Assembly (NCBI GenBank): GCA_017558425.1
Contig: JAFYVD010000040.1
Span: forward strand, 1 to 21,973
Direction: 5' to 3'
Length of the DNA stretch: 21,973 nucleotides
Source: Clostridia bacterium
GTDB lineage: Bacteria; Bacillota_A; Clostridia; RUG12999
A program made the translations under genes and the position numbers. The notes beneath the pieces are model-generated. The model ran no database searches, was not told where the DNA came from, and worked only from the letters and a program-made list of their open reading frames with translations. Positions 15,776 through 21,973 of this stretch are shown piece by piece. Position 1 is the first letter of the stretch, and each line of letters starts with the position of its first letter.

Positions 15776-15791
15776 TTTTTCGACATTTCAA
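15763..15791 (-). promoter_or_regulatory. Sigma-A promoter for M20 copy 2
   Basis: On the minus strand TTGAAA (15791-15786) and TATTAT (15768-15763) are 17 nt apart, and TGA just before the -10 makes an extended -10 element. The promoter lies in the 76-nt gap after GH39 copy 2. The downstream palindrome overlaps its -10 and the predicted start site. Confidence 0.6.
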
Positions 15792-15809
15792 TAGCTCTTT
15801 CGCTCAAAA

Positions 15810-17123
15810 TCAAATTTCTTTGATAAGTATAAAAGACTGGCGCGGTATGGCAATTTCAAGATTATCGGTGGTATTTATAAGCTCACCGCTGTGCTCCTCG
15901 TCAACCGCATAGATTTCGTATTTTCCCTCTTTGCCGAAATCAACTTTCACCTTAATTTCAGGCGAATCGTCGTCCTCCGAATAATTGGTGACAATGCACA
16001 GCACTTTGTCGTCTTTATCCGTTCCGCAAAGGGTATAAATATTTTCAGGCTCATTTTCACAGCGTATTTCCGATTCCATATCATAGAATTTTCCGTACCA
16101 CATAAGCGGATAGTAACCTTTCAGCGGCTCGTATGAATAATAATCAAAGGCACCACAGAATGCACCGGGACGGGTATCATAATACATCAGCATATCAATC
16201 GCATTGCTCTTTTGAGCTTCACAAATACAGGACATTACAAACGCCGCACCTTTAAGTCCGTGAATCGCCAGAATGGAGTATTTGAAATCCTCTCTCCATC
16301 CTCTGACATAGTTCCATTCATTAAGAATGGATTCTGCATTTTCATATCCGTATTTCACCAACAGCTCTTTCAGATTTCCTGCTTTTTCAAGCATTTTCTG
16401 CGGAGTTGTGCCATACACGTGCCAGGAGAAAAAGTCAATCGGAACATTTCTTTCAGACATTTCTTTTAAGAAATCATCCGCCCATGTTACAGCACCCGCA
16501 AGTGCAGGTCCGCCGATTTTAAGCTCGGGGAAACAGGACTTCAGGTGTTTTGCCGCAATCTCGTACATATCAAAAAACTGTGCTTTTGTACCGCCCCAGG
16601 TACGTTTGTTCGGGCTGTCGTCCGCATCAAGGTCGGGTTCATTCCAGATTTCCCAATACTGAATGTTCAGTTCAAATCCGTCTGCCCAACCATAGTTGTA
16701 ATGGCGGATGATATGTTCGCAAATTCTTGCCCATTTATTAAAATCTTTGGGCGGTATGGTTCCGTGTTTTTTAATCTGGTGTTCAATGGTCTGTCCCAGT
16801 CTGAAAAATGTTTCGGTACCTGCATCAAGAGTGGTCAGAATTGATTCGTCGGTGCAGGCAAAATCATAGGATTCGGGGTCGTTCTCGTCCGCATCAAAAT
16901 TGGGAAATATATTTGTGATATCATGGCTGTAGGGACCGCCGTAAATTCCAATGACACCGCTGTCGTGGTTTCTTGAATAAGGGATTCTCGCCGCTTTGTA
17001 ATCCTCAAAATTGCTTCTGAATTGGTCGCTTGCGTGTCTTTTATGCCACGGACCGCCGTTTGTGGCATTTAAAACTTTAAACGCTCCCTCTTTTTTGCTA
17101 AGGTCAAATCTCAACGTCTCCAT
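15810..17123 (-). CDS. GH39-family glycosidase (beta-xylosidase-like), copy 2
   Basis: The 437-residue enzyme is clearly paralogous to the protein at 5126-6430 over its whole length. Shared blocks include FPNFDAD, SYDFACTD, ICEHIIRHYN, GWADGF and the C-terminal DEEHSGEL. The catalytic residues are Glu162 (acid/base, in YWEIWNEPD at 156-164) and Glu269 (nucleophile, in ESILNEWNY at 264-272). It has no signal peptide and is presumably cytoplasmic. AGGAGA lies 8 nt before the ATG. It starts 17 nt after the EEP-family gene, so it is the last gene of a transcript with GDPD, S15 and EEP genes. A clear terminator was not found after it. Specificity (xyloside or another glycoside) cannot be decided from sequence. 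Confidence 0.88.
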   Translation of the reverse strand: METLRFDLSKKEGAFKVLNATNGGPWHKRHASDQFRSNFEDYKAARIPYSRNHDSGVIGIYGGPYSHDITNIFPNFDADENDPESYDFACTDESILTTLDAGTETFFRLGQTIEHQIKKHGTIPPKDFNKWARICEHIIRHYNYGWADGFELNIQYWEIWNEPDLDADDSPNKRTWGGTKAQFFDMYEIAAKHLKSCFPELKIGGPALAGAVTWADDFLKEMSERNVPIDFFSWHVYGTTPQKMLEKAGNLKELLVKYGYENAESILNEWNYVRGWREDFKYSILAIHGLKGAAFVMSCICEAQKSNAIDMLMYYDTRPGAFCGAFDYYSYEPLKGYYPLMWYGKFYDMESEIRCENEPENIYTLCGTDKDDKVLCIVTNYSEDDDSPEIKVKVDFGKEGKYEIYAVDEEHSGELINTTDNLEIAIPRQSFILIKEI

Positions 17124-17140
17124 ACATATTCTCTCCTTTT

Positions 17141-17929
17141 TTAAAATTCAATCTGTGCAATCACAGGGCAATGATCGGAAGAATCAAGCGCAACCTGAGT
17201 TGTTATAACATCAAATTTTTTGGGGTTAACGGGACAATCACCATAGGTGAAAATATAGTCCAGCGTTCTGACGGGAAGTGTGCCGTTCACATAAATCCCC
17301 TCATCATTCAGCACGGGATAATCGTGATGGGTAAACTTGTCTGTTGTTTCTTCCGCACTGAATCTGACATCAGAAAATCCTTTTGTCAGCATATATTTAT
17401 AGGGTTCTTCCCCCTGCTCGGCATTTTTGCCGTTGTTAAGGTCTCCACCCACAACAATGGGAACATTATACTTTTCTTTGATAAAATCACAGATTTCGGT
17501 AAGCTGATTAACATTCTCCAGCCTCTGCTCATTATCTTTTTCCGACTCAAACATCCACCAGAAATGTGTGGCAATAACGCCGAATTTCACCGATGATTCT
17601 TTCTGCTCTAAAACCGCCCAGGTAACCGATTTTGAGTTTTCGTCGTTAAATCCGTCATAATAAAAATATCCGCTGTCTATAAGATTAAATTTTTCCCTTT
17701 TATAAAATACCGGCGTGAAATTCCAGCCCTCGGACACTTTATACGCTTCGTCATACACGCCCTTCAAAAGCTCGGGCAACGGAAGCTCTCCCGAACAGGT
17801 TGCGTTAAGGCTGTATTCCTGAAACAGACAAATGTCTGCATCAAACTGCGAAATCAATGAATGAATAAGCTTGTTTCTGTAATTTGTAGGCGAAAAGTCC
17901 CATACATTCTGGCAATAAAAAGTTATCAT
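17141..17929 (-). CDS. Endonuclease/exonuclease/phosphatase (EEP) family hydrolase
   Basis: The 262-residue single-domain protein has the EEP (DNase I-like) metal and catalytic motifs: CQNVWD near the N-terminus, LFQE with Glu38, IATHFWW, VVGGDLNN, TLDYIF and the C-terminal SSDHCPV. The family includes nucleases, sphingomyelinases and inositol-phosphate phosphatases. The short form without nuclease-specific additions, next to a glycerophosphodiesterase, makes a phospholipid- or sugar-phosphate-directed phosphodiesterase plausible (inference). There is no signal peptide. AAGGAG lies 8 nt before the start. It is 27 nt after the S15-type gene and 17 nt before GH39 copy 2. Confidence 0.85.
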   Translation of the reverse strand: MITFYCQNVWDFSPTNYRNKLIHSLISQFDADICLFQEYSLNATCSGELPLPELLKGVYDEAYKVSEGWNFTPVFYKREKFNLIDSGYFYYDGFNDENSKSVTWAVLEQKESSVKFGVIATHFWWMFESEKDNEQRLENVNQLTEICDFIKEKYNVPIVVGGDLNNGKNAEQGEEPYKYMLTKGFSDVRFSAEETTDKFTHHDYPVLNDEGIYVNGTLPVRTLDYIFTYGDCPVNPKKFDVITTQVALDSSDHCPVIAQIEF

Positions 17930-17956
17930 TTTCTATACTCCTTCAGCAATTAATTC

Positions 17957-19531
17957 TCAGTCGCAAACAGGCACGCTCAAACATGAGTCTTTCAAATAAA
18001 CCGTATTGTGCGCTATTTTGGCAGTTGTTTGTTCGCTATACAATCCTTTTTGGTTTGTATGGCGGATATAATGTTCACTGTTCGCAGATGCGATATCAAT
18101 TCTCAGTCGCTCGCCCTTTTTTATCAAAAAGGAATGCTCGTCAAAATCAAATTCAAGCGTAACAACGCTGTTCGGCTTATAATCGCCAAGCTGATAGCAC
18201 AGCGAGGTGATATCGTCACGCAGACCAAAGTCGCCACGTTCTTTCTCTATGCTTACGCGGATATAAAAACATGTGTCTTCACAGTCGGATTTCACGCTCA
18301 GCTTTGCCGACATTTTCCCTTTCACCAACACCTCTTTTTCAAACGGGTCGGTATAAACCGATATGATGTCGTTACGGGAATTGGGCGGGTCCTGAAAAAC
18401 CGCTCCGCCAAATGCTCTTGACAACCCGCCTTTAAATGAGGGCGGTGCAAACGGATTATAAACATAAGATATTTCCTCTTCGCCAAGTTTTATTTCCATA
18501 GACCCGGTCGGAACGGAAAAATCTTCTGTTTTCCATTTGTTTTCAAACAAAGTGTAATATGTAATTTTGCCCGGTTCAAACGGAGCTTTATTCTTTCCGC
18601 GAATATAATCGAACCACTCTATTTCATATAAATCGCCAAACTGTTCAAATCTGGTGCCTTTCGGGAAAACTATCGACTGTTCAGCATCACCGCAGCCATC
18701 GTTGTGATTGTACGGTGATACAACAAGTGCAGACATTTTTCTGCTGTCCTCTCTCATCTTTTTCCACATATCAAAAATCCCGCCGGTGTAAATGTCATAA
18801 AATCCGGTTGTGAAAAGTATGGGAAATTTCACATTATCGGTTGCACCTCTGGCATCATTGCCGCCTGCTCTGGTATTCCAGAAAGGATGGTCGCGGTTTG
18901 GAGCTTTAAGTTTTTCATCAAAATCCTCAACCGATTCGCCCAAAACAGTTTTGGAAAAATCTTTGAGCGGAAGCATCTCAAAACAACCTTCATACCAATA
19001 CTTCTTAAGATGCGATTTGGCTTTATACGAAGTAACATACCAATTGCCGTGCAACCCCTTTTTGAAAAATCCATTGCGATAACAAATGTTATATCTTTCG
19101 CTGTCCTGAACACCAAAAACCGCACCCTTTATGTCATCAGCAAAGGGTGCCGTCACATAATGAACAGAGGTTAAATAACTTTTGCCGTAAAGGAAAAGTT
19201 CACCATTGTAAAAGCTCTGTTTTCTCACCCATTGCTGAAGTGCAAGCCCGTCTTTGCGTTCGTTTATATAAGGAATGCAGTCCCCCTCGCTTTTACCTCT
19301 GCCTCTGCAATGCTGAATAACCACCGCATAGCCGTGATTTAACCATTCCTTATAGCTATTCAGGTATTCAACAGCAACATTTTCTTCAGTCGCATTTTCG
19401 TAAACATCCACATACGGAGTGCGAATAAGAACTATCGGAAATTTGCCTTCCTTTTCAGGGAGCAACACCGAAGTGAAAAGTTTCACTCCGTCCGACTCAA
19501 TATAACACCAATCAGCAACAAAATTTATCAT
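17957..19531 (-). CDS. CocE/NonD-type serine hydrolase (peptidase S15 family)
   Basis: The 524-residue protein has an alpha/beta hydrolase domain followed by a C-terminal jelly-roll (PepX_C-like, from about residue 350). Seen: IRTPY (36-40), HCRGRGKSEG (74-83), the nucleophile elbow LYGKSYLTS with Ser118, TTGFYDIYTGG supplying the catalytic Asp, and SPYNHNDG supplying His. Family members include X-Pro dipeptidyl-peptidase, cocaine esterase and cephalosporin-ester hydrolases. The elbow is G-K-S-Y-L-T in place of the usual G-x-S-Y-x-G, so the substrate may differ. There is no signal peptide. AAGGAAG precedes the ATG. It sits 32 nt after the GDPD gene, within the same transcript. Confidence 0.86.
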   Translation of the reverse strand: MINFVADWCYIESDGVKLFTSVLLPEKEGKFPIVLIRTPYVDVYENATEENVAVEYLNSYKEWLNHGYAVVIQHCRGRGKSEGDCIPYINERKDGLALQQWVRKQSFYNGELFLYGKSYLTSVHYVTAPFADDIKGAVFGVQDSERYNICYRNGFFKKGLHGNWYVTSYKAKSHLKKYWYEGCFEMLPLKDFSKTVLGESVEDFDEKLKAPNRDHPFWNTRAGGNDARGATDNVKFPILFTTGFYDIYTGGIFDMWKKMREDSRKMSALVVSPYNHNDGCGDAEQSIVFPKGTRFEQFGDLYEIEWFDYIRGKNKAPFEPGKITYYTLFENKWKTEDFSVPTGSMEIKLGEEEISYVYNPFAPPSFKGGLSRAFGGAVFQDPPNSRNDIISVYTDPFEKEVLVKGKMSAKLSVKSDCEDTCFYIRVSIEKERGDFGLRDDITSLCYQLGDYKPNSVVTLEFDFDEHSFLIKKGERLRIDIASANSEHYIRHTNQKGLYSEQTTAKIAHNTVYLKDSCLSVPVCD

Positions 19532-19563
19532 TTGGAACTTCCTTTCATTTATGAAATATTAAC

Positions 19564-20325
19564 TCAGCGCCATCCTGTTTTTTTAAGTTTCATTATGGCA
19601 TCCCCCGGATTGTTTATTGTAATAACTTTAGCGCCGTATTTACTTGCAAGATTTATTTTGCTCTCCTGGGTTACATTAGCCCCTACCCAAGGTTCAATAT
19701 TTTTCTTAATCAGATAATCATAATACTCCTTTTGCAGAATATCAGATATATTTGCGCAGTCAAGATATGTATCCGGATTAAGATTTAAATTCTTCATTTT
19801 GCTATATGGATAATGTCCGTGAAGAACATATTTCTTACCATATTTTTCAAATAAATATTCAAGCACCCATGCATCAAAACTGTTTATCACAACCTTGTCC
19901 GCCATATCGTACTTATCAATTTGTTCAACAATGCCCTCAATGCACCGCCTGCAACGCTGCTCATTCTCTTCGCTGTAATATTCTTTTATTTCAATGTTAA
20001 GCATTATTTTCTTTTCATTTGCCCATCTCATAAAATCTGAAAAAAGAGGAATCTTAGCCGGAGAATCTTCATCCCCCGCATTTAAATTTAACAGCTCGTC
20101 AGCCGTCATATCACAAACATTTCCGATTCCGTCAGTAGTGCGATCCACCGTAGCGTCATGAATTATAACCAAAACATCGTCCTTTGACAGCCGCACATCC
20201 ATCTCTATCATATCAACACCAACTTCAATTGCCGCCTCAAAAGCCTGCATTGTGTTTTCATAAAAATTAAAACAATCTCCACGATGACCGCCTACTAATA
20301 TTTTCCCATTGTAATTATTCATCAT
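19564..20325 (-). CDS. Glycerophosphodiester phosphodiesterase family protein
   Basis: The 253-residue TIM-barrel enzyme shows GGHRGD (His14, Arg15), YENTMQAF (Glu23, Asn24), MIEMDVRLSKDD (Glu41, Asp43) and IIHDATVDRTTDG (His56), which are the metal and catalytic residues of GDPD. It should release glycerol-3-phosphate from glycerophosphodiesters, or act on a related phosphodiester. There is no signal peptide, so it is cytoplasmic. Of two adjacent ATGs, the one at 20325 is 8 nt from GGAGG, and the second is 11 nt away. The ribosome binding site overlaps the stop region of the small frameshifted gene upstream, indicating one transcript. Confidence 0.93.
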   Translation of the reverse strand: MMNNYNGKILVGGHRGDCFNFYENTMQAFEAAIEVGVDMIEMDVRLSKDDVLVIIHDATVDRTTDGIGNVCDMTADELLNLNAGDEDSPAKIPLFSDFMRWANEKKIMLNIEIKEYYSEENEQRCRRCIEGIVEQIDKYDMADKVVINSFDAWVLEYLFEKYGKKYVLHGHYPYSKMKNLNLNPDTYLDCANISDILQKEYYDYLIKKNIEPWVGANVTQESKINLASKYGAKVITINNPGDAIMKLKKTGWR

Positions 20326-20337
20326 TTCATTTACCTC

Positions 20338-20527
20338 CTATATCACGTATTCATCATTATCGTTTGGAAAAACAACTTTCATTTCTACATTCTTTGCACA
20401 TTCGATTAAATCATCGTATTTTTCATTTGGCATCACATGGATTGTTTATCTTATATTCATCACAATAAAATCTAATATAATCATTAATATTGAAACTAAA
20501 ATTGGCATAAGTTTTATATTTTCTCAT
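20338..20527 (-). pseudogene. Small gene broken by a one-base frameshift (about 62 residues if repaired)
   Basis: An ATG at 20527 with GGAGGGG 6 nt upstream opens a 34-residue frame ending at 20423, with N-terminus MRKYKTYANFSFNINDYIRF. A second frame, readable from about 20440 and containing an ATG at 20433, runs to a TAG at 20338-20340, ending VEMKVVFPNDNDEYVI. The whole span is 190 nt, one base more than a multiple of three. Joining the frames near 20435-20445 gives one plausible acidic, Tyr/Asn-rich protein of about 62 residues ending at the GDPD ribosome binding site. No family is recognised. Alternatives are two real micro-ORFs, programmed frameshifting, or an assembly error. Confidence 0.5.
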
Positions 20528-20530
20528 TTA

Positions 20531-20613
20531 CAACCCCTCCGAGTTAGCTTTGCAAACCCACCTCCCCTTACACAGGGGAGGCTTTTTTATTTCGACAATA
20601 TTCGACATATCCA
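20531..20613. repeat. Interspersed repeat of the gut-Clostridia PPLCKGRW type with a strong internal hairpin
   Basis: The stretch holds CCCCTCCGAG, then the hairpin CCTCCCCT-TACAC-AGGGGAGG, then TTTTTTATTTCGACAATATT. On the minus strand it translates in one frame as VEIKKPPLCKGRWVCKANS, a phrase I recall from spurious ORFs in many gut Clostridia genomes that carry short interspersed repeats. No transposase is present. The hairpin with its T-run would act as a plus-strand terminator, yet no plus-strand gene precedes it. The element also supplies the GGAGGGG ribosome binding site of the small frameshifted gene. Its exact boundaries cannot be set from one copy. Confidence 0.5.
20561..20588 (+). 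terminator. Terminator-like hairpin inside the interspersed repeat
   Basis: An 8-bp GC-rich stem (CCTCCCCT at 20561-20568 pairs with 20574-20581) has a 5-nt loop and is followed by C and six T residues. It is oriented to stop plus-strand transcription, that is, antisense to the surrounding genes. In the minus-strand leader of the small gene, CCTCC of this stem could instead pair with the GGAGG ribosome binding site (inference). Confidence 0.5.
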
Positions 20614-20640
20614 TATTGCGAGGCATAAGGTTTAGATGCA
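20614..20640. repeat. 27-bp direct repeat, copy A
   Basis: The sequence begins TATTGCGAGGCATAAGG and ends TTTAGATGCA, and is identical to 21751-21777 in the same orientation. It is preceded by ATATCCA, which also precedes the other copy but with a 6-nt insertion. It lies 46 nt beyond the stop of the serine hydrolase gene, bracketing that gene with copy B. Confidence 0.85.
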
Positions 20641-20685
20641 AATCTTTTGGTGTCAAGTTCGTATTAAGTCAGAACCGAAATTTGG

Positions 20686-21705
20686 TTATGCATCTTCCAA
20701 ATCCTCTTTGATTGCATTATGTAAATCCTCTCTCATTTTCATAACAACATCATATCTTCCGCCACCGTACTTTTTATTACAGGAATTTGTAGCATCGGAC
20801 AAAATAATAACATACAATCCGCTTTTAAGATCAATAAAAATTGATTGTCCTGTATGACCACAGTGACCTATACTTCCTTTTGCAAACAATTCTCCGGTCT
20901 GTTTATATTTTTCATCTACATATACAAATCCAAGTGCCCTGGATTCACTCATTGTTTCCGTATAATTCCTTATCGCCATTTCAAATGTTTCTCTCCCTAT
21001 AAGAGGATAACCAAAATTCAAAAGCATTTCCACATATTTATTAACATCTTCGAGGCATGAAAACAGTCCCGCATTTCCTGAAATACCACCTAAAAATCTA
21101 CAATTATAATCGTTTACTATGCCAATTTCTTCTGGCAAGAGATTGCTGTTTACAAATTCGTTGTTTTTATCAGGGGTAAAGAATGACCGTTTCATATCAA
21201 GGGGCTTGGCAATTAACTCGTAGAAAAGATTATCCAATCTTTCACCAAACACCTTTTCAAGTATTTTACCAAGAAGAATGTATCCCGGACAACTATATAA
21301 TGTTTCACTCCCTATCGGCACATCAGATGGAATATTCAAAACATAGCTTTGCACATTATCATAATCGCATCCTTCAAAAATCAAGCTTTTATGACCAATA
21401 CCAATCGTATGTACAAGCAAATCCTTTATTGTTATTTTTTCTTTTTCTTCATCTGTATCAAAAAATTTACTTACCGAATCCTCCAAGTCAATTTTCTTTT
21501 TGTCAATAGCTATCAGACAAAGCATAGACGTTACCATTACTTTAGTAATTGATGCCATATCAAAAAGAGTTTCGGAACAAGGAATTTTATCTGCAGCTTC
21601 AAAAATATCTGCAAGAACACGGCCTTCTTTACCAACTCTAATGGCAATATTACATAAATGTCCGTTTTCAACATATTGCTTAATACAGGATTTAGTATTT
21701 TTCAT
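20686..21705 (-). CDS. Serine hydrolase of the class C beta-lactamase / penicillin-binding family
   Basis: The 339-residue protein has the SxxK motif SITK (Ser52, Lys55) in MASITKVMV. A tyrosine motif follows at YSCPGY (137-142), where the usual third residue Asn is Cys139, and a late GHCGHTGQS takes the place of KTG/HxG. Members include esterases, D-aminopeptidases and carboxypeptidases as well as AmpC-type enzymes. There is no signal peptide or lipobox, so beta-lactam resistance is unlikely and an intracellular esterase or amidase is more plausible. The ATG at 21705 is preferred because GGGAG is 6 nt upstream; the ATG at 21708 would be 3 nt away. Codon use looks more AT-rich than in the central genes, and 27-bp direct repeats flank the gene. 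Confidence 0.88.
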   Translation of the reverse strand: MKNTKSCIKQYVENGHLCNIAIRVGKEGRVLADIFEAADKIPCSETLFDMASITKVMVTSMLCLIAIDKKKIDLEDSVSKFFDTDEEKEKITIKDLLVHTIGIGHKSLIFEGCDYDNVQSYVLNIPSDVPIGSETLYSCPGYILLGKILEKVFGERLDNLFYELIAKPLDMKRSFFTPDKNNEFVNSNLLPEEIGIVNDYNCRFLGGISGNAGLFSCLEDVNKYVEMLLNFGYPLIGRETFEMAIRNYTETMSESRALGFVYVDEKYKQTGELFAKGSIGHCGHTGQSIFIDLKSGLYVIILSDATNSCNKKYGGGRYDVVMKMREDLHNAIKEDLEDA

Positions 21706-21750
21706 CATATTCTCCCATTCATTTTTTAATAAAATTTATATCCACTATCT

Positions 21751-21777
21751 TATTGCGAGGCATAAGGTTTAGATGCA
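21751..21777. repeat. 27-bp direct repeat, copy B
   Basis: This is an exact copy of 20614-20640 in the same orientation, 46 nt upstream of the serine hydrolase start. A shorter echo, TTTAGATGC, recurs at 21808-21816. The two copies may be an interspersed repeat family, a duplicated leader, or the ends of a lost mobile unit. No transposase is nearby. Confidence 0.85.
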
Positions 21778-21820
21778 GCCAACTTTCAAATTATAAAGAC
21801 TGTATAATTTAGATGCCGGG

Positions 21821-21973
21821 TTACTTTACTTTAAAATCGACCGCCATACTTAATGCGTCCCATGTTTCTTCCAACATTTCTTCCGTATATGTTTGGGGTC
21901 TACTGAATACTGCTTGTCCAAGAGTATTCAACTTATCGTATAATTCTTTATTCATACCAATTTCGTACCAACC
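21821..21973 (-). CDS. 3' end of an unidentified gene (cut by window edge)
   Basis: The frame is open from the window edge to a TAA at 21821-21823, giving 50 residues that include LYDKLNTLGQAVFSRPQTY and end ETWDALSMAVDFKVK. An internal ATG at 21955 has no ribosome binding site, so the true start is probably outside the window. The fragment is helical and charged, with no recognised motif. Repeat copy B and the serine hydrolase lie downstream, with no clear terminator between. Confidence 0.5.
   Translation of the reverse strand, partial: GWYEIGMNKELYDKLNTLGQAVFSRPQTYTEEMLEETWDALSMAVDFKVK

Noticed and set aside
20517..20612. Small ORF translating through PPLCKGRW on the minus strand
   Set aside because: It is the known kind of spurious reading of an interspersed repeat; it contains the hairpin and the ribosome binding site of another gene.
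20671..20685. Imperfect palindrome AACCGAAATTTGGTT after the serine hydrolase stop as a terminator
   Set aside because: The stem is AT-rich with mismatches and there is no T-run after it on the minus strand.
20614..21777. Possible minimal CRISPR array from the repeated 27-mer
   Set aside because: There are only two copies, about 1.1 kb apart with a gene between them, and no cas genes or regular spacers.

Overview
The window reads as a chromosomal segment of an endospore-forming Clostridia-type Firmicute, probably a gut or anaerobic plant-fibre lineage. Evidence: spoVAD and spoVAE are present, nearly every gene has a strong GGAGG-type ribosome binding site, intergenic spaces are AT-rich, and at least one interspersed repeat of a kind familiar from gut Clostridia is seen. 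Taxonomy is inference; no rRNA or tRNA gene is present.

Layout. 1-723 (-): N-terminal part of a glucose/galactose-binding lipoprotein of the MglB type, cut by the window edge. 814-2182 (+): spoVAD-spoVAE behind a sigma-G-like promoter, with no spoVAC in front. 2210-3646 (-): ADP-ribosylglycohydrolase-fold protein with an extra C-terminal beta-sandwich. 3720-4966 (-): AraC-type regulator preceded by an Anabaena-sensory-rhodopsin-transducer (ASRT) superfamily protein. This pair is divergent from 5126-6430 (+), a GH39 glycosidase; the two directions share a short intergenic region with a sigma-A promoter on each strand. 6490-14419 (-) is a tight gene train in transcription order: YgjV-like membrane protein, ClC-type antiporter, CCA-adding enzyme, ABC exporter, M20 peptidase, CapA-like phosphoesterase, a 41-residue small ORF and an SGNH esterase. 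Many junctions touch or overlap. 14474-15733 (-): second M20 peptidase with its own promoter overlapped by a perfect 24-bp palindrome. 15810-20325 (-): GDPD phosphodiesterase, S15/CocE hydrolase, EEP-family phosphoesterase and a second GH39 paralogue. Upstream of these, 20338-20527 holds a small gene that appears frameshifted. 20531-21973 is more AT-rich and contains an interspersed repeat, a serine hydrolase flanked by 27-bp perfect direct repeats, and the 3' end of an unidentified gene.

How the parts may work together (inference). The MglB-type binding protein points to sugar uptake. Two GH39 enzymes without signal peptides would act in the cytoplasm on imported xylo- or related oligosaccharides. 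An SGNH esterase and an S15/CocE hydrolase could remove acyl groups, and the ASRT-AraC pair is a candidate sensor and regulator for the GH39 gene opposite it. The YgjV-ClC-CCA-ABC block looks like housekeeping and transport genes. No CRISPR array, transposase, integrase, phage gene or obvious defence system was found.

The items most worth a second look are the ASRT/AraC/GH39 divergent regulon, the palindrome on the M20 promoter, the two overlooked small genes, the repeat-flanked serine hydrolase, and the ADP-ribosylglycohydrolase fusion in a sugar context.
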